A stretch of 64,000 nucleotides of DNA from Rhabdonatronobacter sediminivivens (GCF_013415485.1 NZ_JACBXS010000007.1:62001-126000), one strand, 5' to 3'. Positions 38,674 through 49,561 are shown, numbered from the stretch's first letter. A program made the numbers and translations. Notes: a model not told the origin generated them from the sequence alone.

Positions 38674-40188
38674 TCAGAGGCCCAGCCGGGCCGTGACGAT
38701 CTCGTTCACCGCCTTGGGGTTGGCCTTGCCGCCGGTGGCCTTCATCACCTGGCCCACGAACCAGCCGGCCAGCTTGGGGTTGGCCTTGGCCTTTTCCACC
38801 TGCGCGGGGTTGGCGGCGATGATCTCGTCCACGGCCTGTTCGATGGCGCCGGTGTCGGTGACCTGTTTCATGCCGCGGTCCTCGACAATCGCCGCCGGGT
38901 CGCCGCCTTCGGTATAGACGATCTCGAACAGGTCCTTGGCGATCTTGCCCGAGATGTCGCCCGCGCGGATCAGCTTGATGATGCCCGCCAACTGGCCCGC
39001 CGAAACGGGGCTGTCGGTGATGTCGTGGCCTTCCTTCTTCAGCCGCCCGAAAAGCTCGTTGATGACCCAGTTCGCGGCCAGCTTGCCGTCCCCGGCCTCG
39101 GCCGCGACGGCCTCGAAATAGGCGGCGTTGGCCACATCGGCGGTCAGCACGGAGGCGTCATAATCGGTCAGGCCGAAGTCCCCCATGAAGCGCGCCTTCT
39201 TGGCGTCGGGCAACTCGGGCAGCGAGGCGGCGATCCCGTCCACCCAGTCCTGTTCGATTTCCAGCGGCAGCAGGTCGGGGCAGGGGAAGTAGCGGTAGTC
39301 ATGCGCCTCTTCCTTGGAGCGCATGGAGCGCGTCTCGCCCTTGTCGGGGTCAAAGAGCCGCGTTTCCTGCACCACCGCGCCGCCGTCTTCCAGAATGGCG
39401 ATCTGGCGGCGGGCCTCATACTCGATCGCCGCCTGGATAAAACGCATGGAGTTCATGTTCTTGATCTCGCAGCGCGTGCCCAGATGGCCGAAATCCTGGG
39501 TCTCCTGATAGCGTTCGTAATCGCCGGGGCGGCAGACGCTGACATTCACATCCGCCCGCAGGTTGCCGTTCTGCATGTTGCCATCACAGGTGCCCAGATA
39601 GCGCAGGATCTGGCGCAGCTTGGTGACATAGGCGGCCGCTTCCTCCGGTCCGCGGATATCGGGGCGCGAGACGATCTCCATCAGCGCGACGCCCGTGCGG
39701 TTGAGGTCCACGAAAGACATGGTCGGATCCATGTCATGGATGGATTTGCCCGCGTCCTGTTCGACATGGATACGTTCGATCCGCACGCGGCGGCCCACGC
39801 CCGCGCCCATGTCCACGATCACCTCACCCTCGCCCACAAGCGGATGATACAGCTGGGAAATCTGATAGCCCTGCGGCAGGTCGGGGTAAAAGTAGTTCTT
39901 GCGGTCAAAGGCACTGACCAGGTTGATCTGCGCCTTCAGCCCCAGCCCGGTGCGCACCGCCTGTTCGATGCAGAATTCATTGACCACCGGCAGCATCCCC
40001 GGCATGGCGGCGTCAACAAAGCTGACGTTGGAATTCGGCTCGGCGCCGAACTGGGTCGAAGCGCCTGAAAACAGCTTCGCGCGTGAGGCGACCTGCGCAT
40101 GGATCTCCATCCCGATCACCAGTTCCCAATCGCCGGTGGCCCCGGCGATCACCTTCGGCTTGGGAGATTCGAAACTCAGATCCAGCAT
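38674..40188 (-). CDS. gatB: Asp-tRNA(Asn)/Glu-tRNA(Gln) amidotransferase subunit B
   Basis: 504 residues. In GatCAB it phosphorylates and transamidates misacylated Glu-tRNA(Gln) or Asp-tRNA(Asn). Signatures: [29 protein letters not shown], and [25 protein letters not shown] YqeY-like C-terminal domain follows. ATG 40188 follows AGGAAGGA; frames upstream have no support. gatA and gatC are not in the window. Confidence 0.96.
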   Translation of the reverse strand: MLDLSFESPKPKVIAGATGDWELVIGMEIHAQVASRAKLFSGASTQFGAEPNSNVSFVDAAMPGMLPVVNEFCIEQAVRTGLGLKAQINLVSAFDRKNYFYPDLPQGYQISQLYHPLVGEGEVIVDMGAGVGRRVRIERIHVEQDAGKSIHDMDPTMSFVDLNRTGVALMEIVSRPDIRGPEEAAAYVTKLRQILRYLGTCDGNMQNGNLRADVNVSVCRPGDYERYQETQDFGHLGTRCEIKNMNSMRFIQAAIEYEARRQIAILEDGGAVVQETRLFDPDKGETRSMRSKEEAHDYRYFPCPDLLPLEIEQDWVDGIAASLPELPDAKKARFMGDFGLTDYDASVLTADVANAAYFEAVAAEAGDGKLAANWVINELFGRLKKEGHDITDSPVSAGQLAGIIKLIRAGDISGKIAKDLFEIVYTEGGDPAAIVEDRGMKQVTDTGAIEQAVDEIIAANPAQVEKAKANPKLAGWFVGQVMKATGGKANPKAVNEIVTARLGL

Positions 40189-40385
40189 GGCGCATGTCCT
40201 TCCTGCAAGGTTCCCGCCTATTAGAGCATCCGGTCCCCCCATGAAAACCGTTTTCTGCAAGGGCAGATCGGCGATCCGCCGCCGATGATGCGCTGCAGTG
40301 CGGCAAGGGCGCTTGCGCGGGGGGGCGATGAGCGGCAAAGCAACCGGGCCACCTGCATCAGGGTGGTGCCACATGAAGCAAACAC

Positions 40386-40994
40386 ATGCCCGTTCTGCCT
40401 GTCCTTCGCGGCCTGTGCCTTGGCCTGGTCATTGCATTGCCCGCCTGCACCCTGAGCGCGCCGCCCCCCGAACCTGAAGCACCCGAGTTCAGCACCCGCT
40501 GGGACCACCGCCCCGAGGCCGATCTCTGGACCGCTGCCAAGTTCGACGCTCTGGGCCGTGAGGCCAATGCCCTGGTCCGCACCGTCCCGCGCGACATTGA
40601 CGCTTTCTGCCCGGGCTATGTCGAGGCCGATACCGCCGCGCGCAAGGCCTTCTGGACGGCGCTGTTTTCGGGGCTGGCGCGCTATGAAAGCGGCTGGCGC
40701 CCCGAGGCCGCCGGCGCTGGCGGGCGCTACCAGGGCTTGCTGCAGATATCGCCTGCCACCGCACGGCACCACCGCTGCGATCTGTCAGCCCCGCGCGGGC
40801 TTTATGACGGCGCCACCAACCTGCGCTGCGCGGCCCGGATCGCCGCCAATTCGGTCGCCCGAGACGGCGTTGTGACCGGAGGGCCCGGCGCCTGGGGCGG
40901 CGTGGCCCGCGACTGGCCGCCCATGCGCAACGGGGACAAACGCAGCGATATCGCCGGCTTTACCCGCAGCCTGCCGGTCTGCCAGACCTCATGA
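40386..40994 (+). CDS. Lytic transglycosylase (SLT)-like lipoprotein
   Basis: 202 residues. LPAC with Cys21 is a lipobox, so it is probably anchored as a lipoprotein. The transglycosylase core has ARYESGW (catalytic Glu101) and [15 protein letters not shown]. It likely cleaves peptidoglycan glycan strands. It is smaller than MltC or Slt70, which is normal for this branch. The gene lies between divergent gatB and tRNA-Cys. Confidence 0.82.
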   Translation: MPVLPVLRGLCLGLVIALPACTLSAPPPEPEAPEFSTRWDHRPEADLWTAAKFDALGREANALVRTVPRDIDAFCPGYVEADTAARKAFWTALFSGLARYESGWRPEAAGAGGRYQGLLQISPATARHHRCDLSAPRGLYDGATNLRCAARIAANSVARDGVVTGGPGAWGGVARDWPPMRNGDKRSDIAGFTRSLPVCQTS

Positions 40995-41064
40995 CCAACC
41001 CCCGCACGGCGCCCCTTGCGCGGGGCGCCGCGTTGGATTAAACCCCGGAACACCACAGACGGCA

Positions 41065-41138
41065 GGCGAGTTGGCGGAGTGGTGACGCAGCGGATTGCAA
41101 ATCCGTGTACACCGGTTCGATTCCGGTACTCGCCTCCA
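41065..41138 (+). tRNA. tRNA-Cys (anticodon GCA)
   Basis: 74 bases including an encoded CCA. The acceptor stem GGCGAGT pairs with ACTCGCC. The anticodon loop TTGCAAA gives GCA, and the T-arm contains GGTTCGATTCC. It reads cysteine codons. No integrated element is seen next to it. Confidence 0.96.
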
Positions 41139-41183
41139 AATATCCCACCGCCGATACCCGATCCGGAATGCCTGCTCGCTGCT

Positions 41184-41519
41184 TCAGGCCAAAGCGGGGT
41201 CGTCCAGCAGATGGCGGCCGCGGGGGTCTTCGACCTCGATCACCCACAGATCCGGGTCGGTGTTGCGCTGGCGGGTGATGCTGGCGTCGATCTCGGCCTC
41301 GGGCGCGGTGGTCTGGCGGTGCCAGACCCGCGCGCCGGTTTCCAGATCGAAGCTGCGCGCCCAGAGCTGCGCGGTCCCGTCCATCAGCGCCAGCTTCACC
41401 AGCACCGCGCCCGCCGTGTCATCCCCGCGGGCGGCGACATAGGCGGCAATCCCCTCCATCTGCAGCCGCCGCAGATAGGCGCCGACCCAGATCCCCGAGG
41501 CCAGCCGCGCCCCGCTCAT
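41184..41519 (-). CDS. DUF1491 family protein
   Basis: 111 residues; RLASGIWVGAYLRRLQMEGIAAYVAARGD and ETGARVWHRQT match the DUF1491 pattern, a small alphaproteobacterial family without known function. It overlaps the end of era by four bases (ATGA), so it belongs to the lepB-rnc-era operon. Confidence 0.88.
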   Translation of the reverse strand: MSGARLASGIWVGAYLRRLQMEGIAAYVAARGDDTAGAVLVKLALMDGTAQLWARSFDLETGARVWHRQTTAPEAEIDASITRQRNTDPDLWVIEVEDPRGRHLLDDPALA

Positions 41520-42442
41520 GCGTTGCCGTCGCGGAAATCCAGACCCATTTCGGAGTAGCGCTCGGCTTCATCCTGCCAGTTTTCACGCACCTTCACCTGC
41601 AGGAACAGATGCACGGTGCGGCCCAGGAATTCGGCGATCTCGGCGCGGGCGGCCTGGCTGATGGCCTTGATGGTCTCGCCCTTGTGGCCCAGCACGATCC
41701 CCTTGTGCCCGTCACGGGCCACGTAGATGATCTGGTCAATCCGCACGGAGCCATCCTTGCGGTCCTCCCAGCTTTCGGTTTCCACGGTCAGTTGGTAGGG
41801 CAGTTCCTCATGCAGGCGCAGGGTCAGCTTTTCGCGCGTCATTTCGGCGGCGATCATGCGCATGGGCAGGTCGGCGATCTGGTCTTCGGGGTAAAGCCAG
41901 GGGCCTTCGGGCAGGGTTTCGGCCAGCCAGGCGCGCAGATCGGCGACCCCGTGGCCCTTCTCGGCCGAGATCATGAAGGTCTGGGCGAACGGGTAGGCGT
42001 CATTCAGGGTTTTGGTCAGGGCCAGCAGCGCGTCGGCCTTGACGCGGTCAATCTTGTTGATGGCCAGCGCCACGGTCTGACCCCTGGAAACGCGGTCATG
42101 CAGGGCATCGAGGATGGCGCGCACGCCATCGGTCAGGCCGCGATGCGCCTCGACCAGCAGCACCACGACATCGGCATCGGCGGCCCCGCCCCAGGCGGCG
42201 GCGACCATGGCGCGGTCCAGCCGGCGGCGGGGACGGAACAGGCCGGGCGTGTCCACGAAGACGATCTGTGCGGGCCCTTCGATGGCCACGCCGCGGATGC
42301 GCGCGCGGGTGGTCTGGACCTTGTGGGTGACAATGGACACCTTGGCGCCGACCATGCGGTTGAGCAGGGTGGATTTCCCGGCATTGGGCTCGCCGATCAG
42401 GGCGACAAAACCGGCGCGGGTGGTCGGGTCGGGGTCAGTCAT
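41516..42442 (-). CDS. era: GTPase Era
   Basis: 308 residues. It binds the 3' end of 16S rRNA during 30S assembly. GTPase motifs: G1 [10 protein letters not shown]3 DTPG, G4 NKID and G5 SAEKG. The C-terminal KH domain carries [18 protein letters not shown] 42442 overlaps the rnc stop; ATG 42448 two codons earlier is possible. Confidence 0.96.
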   Translation of the reverse strand: MTDPDPTTRAGFVALIGEPNAGKSTLLNRMVGAKVSIVTHKVQTTRARIRGVAIEGPAQIVFVDTPGLFRPRRRLDRAMVAAAWGGAADADVVVLLVEAHRGLTDGVRAILDALHDRVSRGQTVALAINKIDRVKADALLALTKTLNDAYPFAQTFMISAEKGHGVADLRAWLAETLPEGPWLYPEDQIADLPMRMIAAEMTREKLTLRLHEELPYQLTVETESWEDRKDGSVRIDQIIYVARDGHKGIVLGHKGETIKAISQAARAEIAEFLGRTVHLFLQVKVRENWQDEAERYSEMGLDFRDGNA

Positions 42443-43124
42443 TGGCATCCTCCAGCCGGCGCAACAGGGTGGTGGCGGCGGCTTGTTCCGCCTGACGCTT
42501 GGCGCTGGCGCTGGCGCTGGCGGCCTGGCCGCTGGCCAGGCGCACCTCGATTGTAAAGACCGGCGCGTGGTCAGGCCCATCGCGTCCGGTTTCGGTATAG
42601 ACCGGCGGGGTCTGGCCGCGGGCCTGGGCCCATTCCTGCAGCGCGGTCTTGGCATCGCGCAGGTCGGTGTCGGAGCGCTTCAGCCGCGTCCCCCACAGCC
42701 GCAGGACCAGCGCGCGGGCGGTGTCAAAACCCGCGTCCAGATAGACGGCGGCGATCACGGCTTCCAGCGCGTCGGCCAGGATCGCCTCCTTGCGCCGCCC
42801 GCCCGAGAGCATCTCGGACCGGCCAAGGCGCAGGGCGTTGCCCAGGCCGCAATCGCGGGCGACCTCGGCGCAGGTTTCCTTGCGCACCAGGGCGTTGTAG
42901 CGCCGCGCCAGGGTGCCTTCGCGTGCGGCGGGGTCGGCGGCGTGCAGCGCCTCGGCCATCACCAGGCCCAGCACCCGGTCGCCCAGGAATTCGAGCCGCT
43001 GGTTGTCAAGCCGCGCGGGCGTGGCGATGGAGGCATGGGTCAGCGCCTGGCGCAGCAGGTCCGGCCGGGCGAAGCGGTGGCCGATCCGCGCGCAGAACGC
43101 CTCAAGCTCGGTCGAAAGCCTCAC
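42435..43124 (-). CDS. rnc: Ribonuclease III
   Basis: 229 residues. It cleaves double-stranded RNA in rRNA and mRNA processing. The signature is [15 protein letters not shown], with the second acidic cluster [14 protein letters not shown], and a C-terminal dsRNA-binding domain ends [13 protein letters not shown]. The GTG start 43124 overlaps the lepB stop (GTGA). Confidence 0.96.
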   Translation of the reverse strand: MRLSTELEAFCARIGHRFARPDLLRQALTHASIATPARLDNQRLEFLGDRVLGLVMAEALHAADPAAREGTLARRYNALVRKETCAEVARDCGLGNALRLGRSEMLSGGRRKEAILADALEAVIAAVYLDAGFDTARALVLRLWGTRLKRSDTDLRDAKTALQEWAQARGQTPPVYTETGRDGPDHAPVFTIEVRLASGQAASASASAKRQAEQAAATTLLRRLEDAND

Positions 43125-43909
43125 CGCAACCTCTCGAAGAAGCGGTCCGAGCGCCAGGTCCAGAAGAACAGCATCGACGTACCCGCCGAGGAGAAGACCA
43201 CATGCCGCGCCCGCCCGATCAGATGGTCGAAGGGCACCATGCCCACCCCGCCCACATTGCGCGGCGCGCGGCTGTCCAGCGAATTGTCACGGTTGTCGCC
43301 CATGAAGAAGAAATGCCCTTCGGGGACGGTAAAGGCGGGGGTGTTGTCGCCGGGGCTGTTGTCGGTGATGTTGAGCACCGGGTAGGAGACGCCATTGGGC
43401 AGGGTCTCGATGAAACGCGATTTCTCGCAGGTGCCGCCCTGGCCCACGGGGGCGTTTTCGCAGCGCGGGAACTGGCGCATGCTGCCCTGGCGTTCATAGG
43501 TTTCCTCGAACACGCCATCGGGCACCTGCGGGACTTCTTCATCGTTGAGGAACAGCACGCCGTCGCGCATCTGCACCCGGTCGCCGGGCAGGCCGATCAC
43601 GCGCTTGATGTAATCGGCGCCGGTGCCGGGGTGGCGGAAGACGACGATGTCGCCGGCCTCGGGTTCGGAGCCGAAGATACGCCCGGTGATGGGGCAGACC
43701 CCGAAGGGGCAGGACCAGCGCGAATAGCCATAGGCCATCTTGTTGACGAACAGGAAATCGCCGATCAGCAGGGTTTCCTTCATGGATCCTGACGGAATCC
43801 AGAAGGGCTGGAAGAACAGGGTGCGAAAGATGCCGGCGATCAGAAGCGCATAGATGATCGTCTTGATCGATTCCCAGATCCCGTCCTTCTTGGTGTCGAT
43901 GCTTGCCAT
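43121..43909 (-). CDS. lepB: Signal peptidase I
   Basis: 262 residues. An N-terminal membrane helix (about 15-32) is followed by catalytic Ser42 in PSGSM and Lys102 in [12 protein letters not shown]. Box E is [17 protein letters not shown]. It removes signal peptides on the periplasmic face. AGGACAGGG precedes ATG 43909. It is the first gene of lepB-rnc-era-DUF1491. Confidence 0.96.
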   Translation of the reverse strand: MASIDTKKDGIWESIKTIIYALLIAGIFRTLFFQPFWIPSGSMKETLLIGDFLFVNKMAYGYSRWSCPFGVCPITGRIFGSEPEAGDIVVFRHPGTGADYIKRVIGLPGDRVQMRDGVLFLNDEEVPQVPDGVFEETYERQGSMRQFPRCENAPVGQGGTCEKSRFIETLPNGVSYPVLNITDNSPGDNTPAFTVPEGHFFFMGDNRDNSLDSRAPRNVGGVGMVPFDHLIGRARHVVFSSAGTSMLFFWTWRSDRFFERLR

Positions 43910-44040
43910 GTCGCCCTGTCCTGCCTGCGCCGCCCCGTCCGGCGGATTGCGCGCTTCATGGGCGGGTGCGCGCGGGGAGTCAAGCCGGACAGGGGCTGGC
44001 TGGGGGATCAAAACCGCGCGGGGGGCGTGTGACGGGCGGG

Positions 44041-44094
44041 GCAGGGGGGCGCTGCCCCGCCCCGGAGTATTTCGCGGCAAGATGAAGGGGGGGG
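44041..44094 (+). repeat. Dispersed intergenic repeat, copy B
   Basis: GGGGCGCTGCCCCG hairpin, then CCCCGGAGTATTTCGCGGCAA and GATGAAG, directly downstream of the 2-hydroxyacid reductase gene. It lacks the middle CTCGGCGC block of copies A and C. Confidence 0.7.
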
Positions 44095-44097
44095 CGG

Positions 44098-45033
44098 TCA
44101 GTAGCCCCGGGTGCGTTCCACAAGATGTGCGAAGGGTTGGCCGGACTCACCGCGGCGGATGTTGTCAGAGATGACCTGGGCTGCGGTTTCGGGGCGGGTG
44201 GCGGCGGCGATATGGGGGGTGACAGTGACGCGGGGGTGGGTTCGGTAAGGGTGATCGGCGGGCAGGGGCTCGGTGCGGAAGACATCGAGCGTGGCATGGG
44301 CCAGTTGGCCATGCTCCAGCGCCTCCAGAAGCGCCGTGTCATCGATCAGCCCGCCGCGCCCGGGGTTGATGAGCACCGCGCCGCGGGGCAGGGCGGCAAG
44401 GGCGCTGGCGTCGATCAGGTTTTCGGTCTGCGGGGTCAGCGGCAGCAGGGTGACGACGATCTGCGCCCGGCGCAGGCAGTCCGTCAGGCCCTGCGCCCCG
44501 TGGTGGCAGTCGATGCCGGGCAGGCTGCGGGGGCTGCGGCTCCAGCCCAGAACGGGAAAGCCCAGCTGCCCCAGCGCTTGGGCGCAGGCCTGCCCCAGCG
44601 CGCCCAGCCCCAGCATGGCCACCGGACGCTCCGAGGCCAAGGGGGGGATATCGGCGCCCCAGCCGGTGCAGGGGGTGTTGATGAAGCGGTCCATCCCCAG
44701 ATGGTGGCGCAGCACATGGCCGGTGACATATTCCACCATCCCCTGTTCCAGCGCGGTATCCACCATGCGGCACAGCGGCTGGGTCAGGGTGGGGTTCCCC
44801 ACGATCCGTTCCACCCCGGCCCAGAGGCTCAGCACCGCCTTGCAGTTGGTGAAGGGGGCGAAATCGCTCAGCGGGCCGTCGGGGGCATAGATGATGTAAT
44901 CCACGTCTTCGGGGGCGCTTTCGGTCACCAGCCGGTGGTTGATCCCGGCGTCAGTCAGCAGGGCGCCCAGTGGTCCGGCATAGGCGTCAAAGCTTTCGCT
45001 TTTGCCGGTGGCAAACAGGATGGTTACGGTCAT
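44098..45033 (-). CDS. D-2-hydroxyacid dehydrogenase (glyoxylate/hydroxypyruvate reductase A-like)
   Basis: 311 residues. The NAD(P)-binding core is GLGALGQACAQALGQLGFPVLGWSRS. The active-site residues lie in INPGRGGLIDD (Arg), FRTEPLP (Glu) and TPHIAA (His). The GhrA branch reduces glyoxylate or hydroxypyruvate. Its ATG overlaps the rodA stop by four bases, placing it at the end of the rod-shape operon. Confidence 0.88.
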   Translation of the reverse strand: MTVTILFATGKSESFDAYAGPLGALLTDAGINHRLVTESAPEDVDYIIYAPDGPLSDFAPFTNCKAVLSLWAGVERIVGNPTLTQPLCRMVDTALEQGMVEYVTGHVLRHHLGMDRFINTPCTGWGADIPPLASERPVAMLGLGALGQACAQALGQLGFPVLGWSRSPRSLPGIDCHHGAQGLTDCLRRAQIVVTLLPLTPQTENLIDASALAALPRGAVLINPGRGGLIDDTALLEALEHGQLAHATLDVFRTEPLPADHPYRTHPRVTVTPHIAAATRPETAAQVISDNIRRGESGQPFAHLVERTRGY

Positions 45034-46178
45034 GAAGGGGTCCTTGGACGGTGGACATGGGCGGATTGCAGCAATCCGAAGGCGATCATCAGCACCAGCA
45101 TGGCCGAGCCCCCGTAGGAGACCAGCGGCAGGGGCACGCCGACGACCGGCAAGAGCCCCATCACCATGGACATGTTGACGAAGAAATACAGAAAGAAGGT
45201 CACCGCCACCCCGGCCGAAAGCAACGCGCCAAAGCGGGTGGCGGCGCGCAGCACGGTGAAGATGCAAAAGCCGATGATCAGCACATAAAGCACCAGCAGC
45301 GAGCTGGCGCCCACGAAGCCCAGTTCCTCGGCCAGGGTGGTGAAGATGAAATCGGTGTGCTTTTCGGGCAGGAAGTTCAGCCGCGATTGCGTCCCCTCCA
45401 TATACCCCCGCCCGGCCCAACCGCCCGAGCCCATGGCGATCTTGGCCTGGCTGATGTGATAGCCCGCGCCCAGCGGGTCGATGCTGGGGTCCAGAAAGGC
45501 ATCGATGCGGCGATACTGGTAGTCCTTCAGCAACTGCCAATCCGTCCCGCGCGAGGCCATGACCGCAAAAACCAGCCCGCCGCCGCCCAGGATGGCGACG
45601 GCGAAATAGATCCAGGACACTCCGGCCAGAAAGATCACCAGCACGCCGCCCAGCCCCAGCAGCAAGGCCGTGCCCAGATCCGGCTGGCGCAGCACCAGCA
45701 GCGTGGGGATCGCCACGATCAGCAGGGCCAGGAACACCCACAGCGGGTGCGAGGTCCGCTTCAGGTCCAGCCAGTCATAATAGGCCGCCAGCGCCATGAC
45801 CACGGTGATCTTGGCCAGTTCCGAGGGTTGCAGCCGGATCGGGCCCAGTTCCAGCCAGCGTCTTGCGCCCATGCCGATGGTGCCGAAAAATTCGACGCCC
45901 AGCAGCAGCAGCACCGACACCGCATAGGCCAGCCCGGCGATGGAGCGCCAGAACCACAGCGGCACAAAGGCGATGGCAAACATCAGCGCCAGGCCCAGGG
46001 CAAAGCGCTTCATCTGCGGTTCGGCCCAGGGCAGCATGGACCCCCCGGCCACCGAATGCAGCATCAGAAAGCCGATGCAGGACACCGCGGTGACCAGCAC
46101 CACCAGCGGCCAGTTCAGATGCATCACCTTGGCGATGCCGCTGGGCATGCGTTTGACGTTGTATTCCAGGTAACTCAT
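45030..46178 (-). CDS. mrdB: Rod-shape peptidoglycan glycosyltransferase RodA
   Basis: 382 residues, SEDS family, about ten transmembrane helices. Typical stretches are GARRWLELGPIRLQPSELAK, RQPDLGTALL, LPEKHTDFIFTTLAEELGFVG and VPLPLVSYGGSAML. It polymerises lipid II together with PBP2 (the preceding gene). Start and stop both overlap neighbours by four bases. Confidence 0.96.
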   Translation of the reverse strand: MSYLEYNVKRMPSGIAKVMHLNWPLVVLVTAVSCIGFLMLHSVAGGSMLPWAEPQMKRFALGLALMFAIAFVPLWFWRSIAGLAYAVSVLLLLGVEFFGTIGMGARRWLELGPIRLQPSELAKITVVMALAAYYDWLDLKRTSHPLWVFLALLIVAIPTLLVLRQPDLGTALLLGLGGVLVIFLAGVSWIYFAVAILGGGGLVFAVMASRGTDWQLLKDYQYRRIDAFLDPSIDPLGAGYHISQAKIAMGSGGWAGRGYMEGTQSRLNFLPEKHTDFIFTTLAEELGFVGASSLLVLYVLIIGFCIFTVLRAATRFGALLSAGVAVTFFLYFFVNMSMVMGLLPVVGVPLPLVSYGGSAMLVLMIAFGLLQSAHVHRPRTPS

Positions 46179-48118
46179 GCCTGATCGCTTCCCCCATCGC
46201 CCAAGGGGCGCAGGCGCGATTGCAGCTCGCGCATCTGGGTTTCGATCCGGTTGCGCTGGGGCGTGGGATAGGCCGCAAGCGGGGGCATCCCCTCACTTAG
46301 CGCGGCCAGCACGATATCGCGCCCTATGGGCGCCGCCGCGCTGGAGCCGCCGCCGCCATGTTCGACCACCACCGCCACGGCGATGCGGGGGGCATCCTCG
46401 GGGGCGTAGCTGACGAAGAGCGCGTGGTTGCGCCGGTTCCAGGGCAGGTCCTCCTGCCGGCGGATCCCGGCCTCGCGCTCGGCCCGGGTGATAGAAAACA
46501 CCTGGCTGGTGCCGGTCTTGCCCGCGTGGCGGTAATCGGCCTGCACAATGCGCGAGGAATAGGCCGTCCCGCGCGCGTGATTGGTGCATTCGGACATGCC
46601 GCGGCGGATCAGATCCAGCCATTCGGGGCGCAGGTCCAGGGATCTGGCCTCGGCCATGGCGGCCTCCTGCCCCCCCACGGCACGGATCATACGCGGCAGC
46701 ACGGCGCGGTTGGTGGCCAGCCGCGCGGTCATCACCGCCAGTTGCAGCGGCGTGGTCAGAACGAACCCCTGCCCGATCGAGGCGTTGATGGTGTCGCCCA
46801 CCACCCAGGGCGCGCCGCGCCGCGCCTGTTTCCACTCGCGTGAGGGGTTCAGCCCCGCCGCCACCGCCGACATCGGCAGGTCATAGCGCACCCCCAACCC
46901 CAGCCGTTCGGACATGGCGTTGATCCGGTCGATGCCGATGCGCTGGGCCATTTCGTAGAAATAGACATCGCAGGATTCCGACAGGGCCGAGACCATGTTC
47001 ATCCGCCCATGCCCGCCGCGCCGCCAGCAATGGAAACGATGCCCCGAGATATCCATATGCCCGGGGCAGAAGACACGCTCGTTGGCGTTGGTTTCGCCCG
47101 CGTCCAGTGCGGCCAGCGCGGTGACCATCTTGAAGGTCGATCCCGGCGGATACATGCCCTGCACGGTCTTGTCGGCCAGCGGGCGATAGGGGTCATCCAG
47201 AAGCGTGCGGTAATCAGGGACGGAAATGCCGCGCACGAACAGGTTGGGATCATAGCCAGGGGCCGAGGAGATCGCCAGCAGATCGCCGCTATGCACATCC
47301 ATCACCACCGCGGCGGCACTTTCGCCCCCCAACCGGGCCTGCACGAAATTCTGCAGCCGCGCATCCAGCGTCAGCTGCACATTCGCGCCCGCCTGGCCTT
47401 CGACGCGGTCCAGCTCGCGCATCACGCGGCCCACGGCATTGACCTCGATCCGGCGTGATCCGGCGGTGCCGCGCAGCCGATCCTCCTGCGCGCGTTCGAC
47501 CCCGATCTTGCCGATCTGGAAGCGCGGGATCTGCAGCACCGGGTCGGGGGCCTCCAGCGCCTCCAGATCGCGTTCGGAAACAGGGCCGACATAGCCCACC
47601 GAATGGGCGAAATCCTCGACCAGCGGGTAATGGCGCGACAGGCCGACCTCGGGCGTGATGCCGGGCAGGGCAGGGGCGTTCGAGGCCACGCGGGCGACTT
47701 CCTCCCAGCTCAGCCGCTCGGCGATGGTGACGGGGACGAAGGGGCGGTTGCGCATGATGTCGCGCCGCGCGCGGGCGATCTCATCCTCGCTCAGCACGAT
47801 CAGCTTGCGCAGGCGGTCCAGCACCATATCCACATCGCCCGCATCCTCACGCACCATGACGATGCGGTAATTCTGCTCATTCCCGGCGATCAGCACGCCA
47901 TTGCGGTCATGGATCAGCCCGCGCGTGGGCGGAATGAGGCGGATGTTGATGCGGTTTTCCTCGGCCAGCAGGCGGTATTGATCCGACTGGTTCAACTGCA
48001 TGTCCTGCATCCGCAGCACCAGCGCGCCCACCGCCGCCACCTGAAGCCCGCCCAGCACCATGCTGCGGCGGGTGATCAGGCGGGCGCTTTCGGCCTCTTC
48101 CTTTGGGGGGCGCTTCAT
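46175..48118 (-). CDS. mrdA: Penicillin-binding protein 2
   Basis: 647 residues. An N-terminal membrane anchor (about 19-37) is followed by the dimerisation domain and the transpeptidase. The active-site Ser327 is in PPGSTFKM, followed by the SxN-type SCD and the KTG motif in HAGKTGTSQ. It cross-links side-wall peptidoglycan with RodA. ATG 48118 overlaps the mreD stop (ATGA). Confidence 0.96.
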   Translation of the reverse strand: MKRPPKEEAESARLITRRSMVLGGLQVAAVGALVLRMQDMQLNQSDQYRLLAEENRINIRLIPPTRGLIHDRNGVLIAGNEQNYRIVMVREDAGDVDMVLDRLRKLIVLSEDEIARARRDIMRNRPFVPVTIAERLSWEEVARVASNAPALPGITPEVGLSRHYPLVEDFAHSVGYVGPVSERDLEALEAPDPVLQIPRFQIGKIGVERAQEDRLRGTAGSRRIEVNAVGRVMRELDRVEGQAGANVQLTLDARLQNFVQARLGGESAAAVVMDVHSGDLLAISSAPGYDPNLFVRGISVPDYRTLLDDPYRPLADKTVQGMYPPGSTFKMVTALAALDAGETNANERVFCPGHMDISGHRFHCWRRGGHGRMNMVSALSESCDVYFYEMAQRIGIDRINAMSERLGLGVRYDLPMSAVAAGLNPSREWKQARRGAPWVVGDTINASIGQGFVLTTPLQLAVMTARLATNRAVLPRMIRAVGGQEAAMAEARSLDLRPEWLDLIRRGMSECTNHARGTAYSSRIVQADYRHAGKTGTSQVFSITRAEREAGIRRQEDLPWNRRNHALFVSYAPEDAPRIAVAVVVEHGGGGSSAAAPIGRDIVLAALSEGMPPLAAYPTPQRNRIETQMRELQSRLRPLGDGGSDQA

Positions 48119-48654
48119 AGCTTCTGTCCCAATGCATCGACTTCGCCGGTCGCGGGCTTGCGCACCTTGAACACGAAATGTGACAGCGCGACAACCGCCG
48201 GGTAGGCGAAAACTGTGGCCAGAAACTGCGCGAAGCTCAACCCGAAGGACGGTTGCGGGATCATCACAATCGCGAGGATCAGCCGGTTCGCCAGAAACAT
48301 GGTCAGCAGGACGCCTGCCACCAGAAGGTATTCGAACCAGAAGTTCAGCCCCCGCAGCGTGGCGGCGCGGCGGCGCAGGAATTCGCTGCCCAGAAGCACC
48401 AGCATCGCCCACAGCCCCGGAGGACGCATCAGCAGCAGGTCCTCCAGGAAAAACACCGCGGCAATGGCCAGCGCGGGCAGGTAATCGGGGCGCCGCACCA
48501 CCCAGGCCAGGGCCAGGCACAACACCACATCGGGCGCCGGGAACAGCCAGCCGCGTTCGCCCAGCGGCAGCAGGCGGATGAACAGCGACACAAAGGCCAG
48601 CGCCAGGAACAGCGCCAGGTAGCTGAACGGTTTGACCGGCTGCTGTTCAGCCAT
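48115..48654 (-). CDS. mreD: Rod shape-determining protein MreD
   Basis: 179 residues of mostly hydrophobic sequence with five or six membrane helices, as expected for MreD. The position between mreC and mrdA fixes the identity. It overlaps mreC by 8 bases. Confidence 0.88.
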   Translation of the reverse strand: MAEQQPVKPFSYLALFLALAFVSLFIRLLPLGERGWLFPAPDVVLCLALAWVVRRPDYLPALAIAAVFFLEDLLLMRPPGLWAMLVLLGSEFLRRRAATLRGLNFWFEYLLVAGVLLTMFLANRLILAIVMIPQPSFGLSFAQFLATVFAYPAVVALSHFVFKVRKPATGEVDALGQKL

Positions 48655-49561
48655 CGCCGTCCTGCGGCGCGGCGTCTTCGGAGGGCAGTTCCAGCGGCGG
48701 GAATTCCGGGGCAATCAGCCCGCCGGCATCGGTGATCCGTTCCATCGGGCGTGAACGCAGCACGCGCAGGAAATCCAGCCGCTCATAATCGGCGGCCAGC
48801 CGCAGCCGCAGGCGGCGGTCGGCGCCCATCACCACCTCGCCCACCAGCAGGCCCGCCGGGAATACCCCCCCGTCATCCGACGATATCACACGGTCGCCGG
48901 GGCGGACCTCGTCCGGGGTTTCGATGAAATCCAGAATCGGCAGCGCCGAATTGTCCCCCGTCAGCAGCGCCCGCTGCCCCGAGGGCTGCACCACCACCGG
49001 CACCCGGCTGTTGGTATCCGTCAGCAGCACCACCCGCGCCGAACGATGCCCCACCCCGGAAATCCGGCCCGCCAGCCCCAGCCCGTCCATGACCGCCCAG
49101 CCGTCCTGCACCCCGTCGCGCGCGCCCACATTCAGCAACACCGATTTGCGGAAGGGTGAGCCGGAATCGGCCAGCACGACCCCGGTCACATGGGTCAGCT
49201 GCGGGTCCAGCCGCACCTGGTTGAGGTCCAGCAGTTGCGCATTGCGCTGCTCCAGTTGCAGCGCCGCCTCGCGCCAGGCGCGCATCTGCTGCAATTCGCG
49301 GCGCAATTCCTGGTTCTGTTCATAGATGCGGGCATAGGAGCGGAAGTTTTCCGCCATGTTCACGGCCTTGGCCACCGGCAGCAGTGCCCAGTCGAAGCTG
49401 GGCACAACCGCGTCGATCAGGGCGGCGCGGAACTGCTCCATCCGCGGGCTGTCCACCCGCCACAGCACAAAGGACACCCCCAGCGCGGCCACCAGCACCC
49501 CGACAAGGATGCGGCGCACCGGGCGGATATAGTCGGGTTCGGTGTTGCGATCCTGCGCCAA
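48647..49561 (-). CDS. mreC: Rod shape-determining protein MreC
   Basis: 304 residues. One N-terminal membrane helix, a coiled coil (YARIYEQNQELRRELQQMR region) and the periplasmic beta domain (VLLNVGARDGVQDGWAVMDGLGLAGRISGVG) are clear. The best start is TTG 49561 with GAGG five bases upstream; the nearby ATG is out of frame. Confidence 0.94.
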   Translation of the reverse strand: MAQDRNTEPDYIRPVRRILVGVLVAALGVSFVLWRVDSPRMEQFRAALIDAVVPSFDWALLPVAKAVNMAENFRSYARIYEQNQELRRELQQMRAWREAALQLEQRNAQLLDLNQVRLDPQLTHVTGVVLADSGSPFRKSVLLNVGARDGVQDGWAVMDGLGLAGRISGVGHRSARVVLLTDTNSRVPVVVQPSGQRALLTGDNSALPILDFIETPDEVRPGDRVISSDDGGVFPAGLLVGEVVMGADRRLRLRLAADYERLDFLRVLRSRPMERITDAGGLIAPEFPPLELPSEDAAPQDGDG

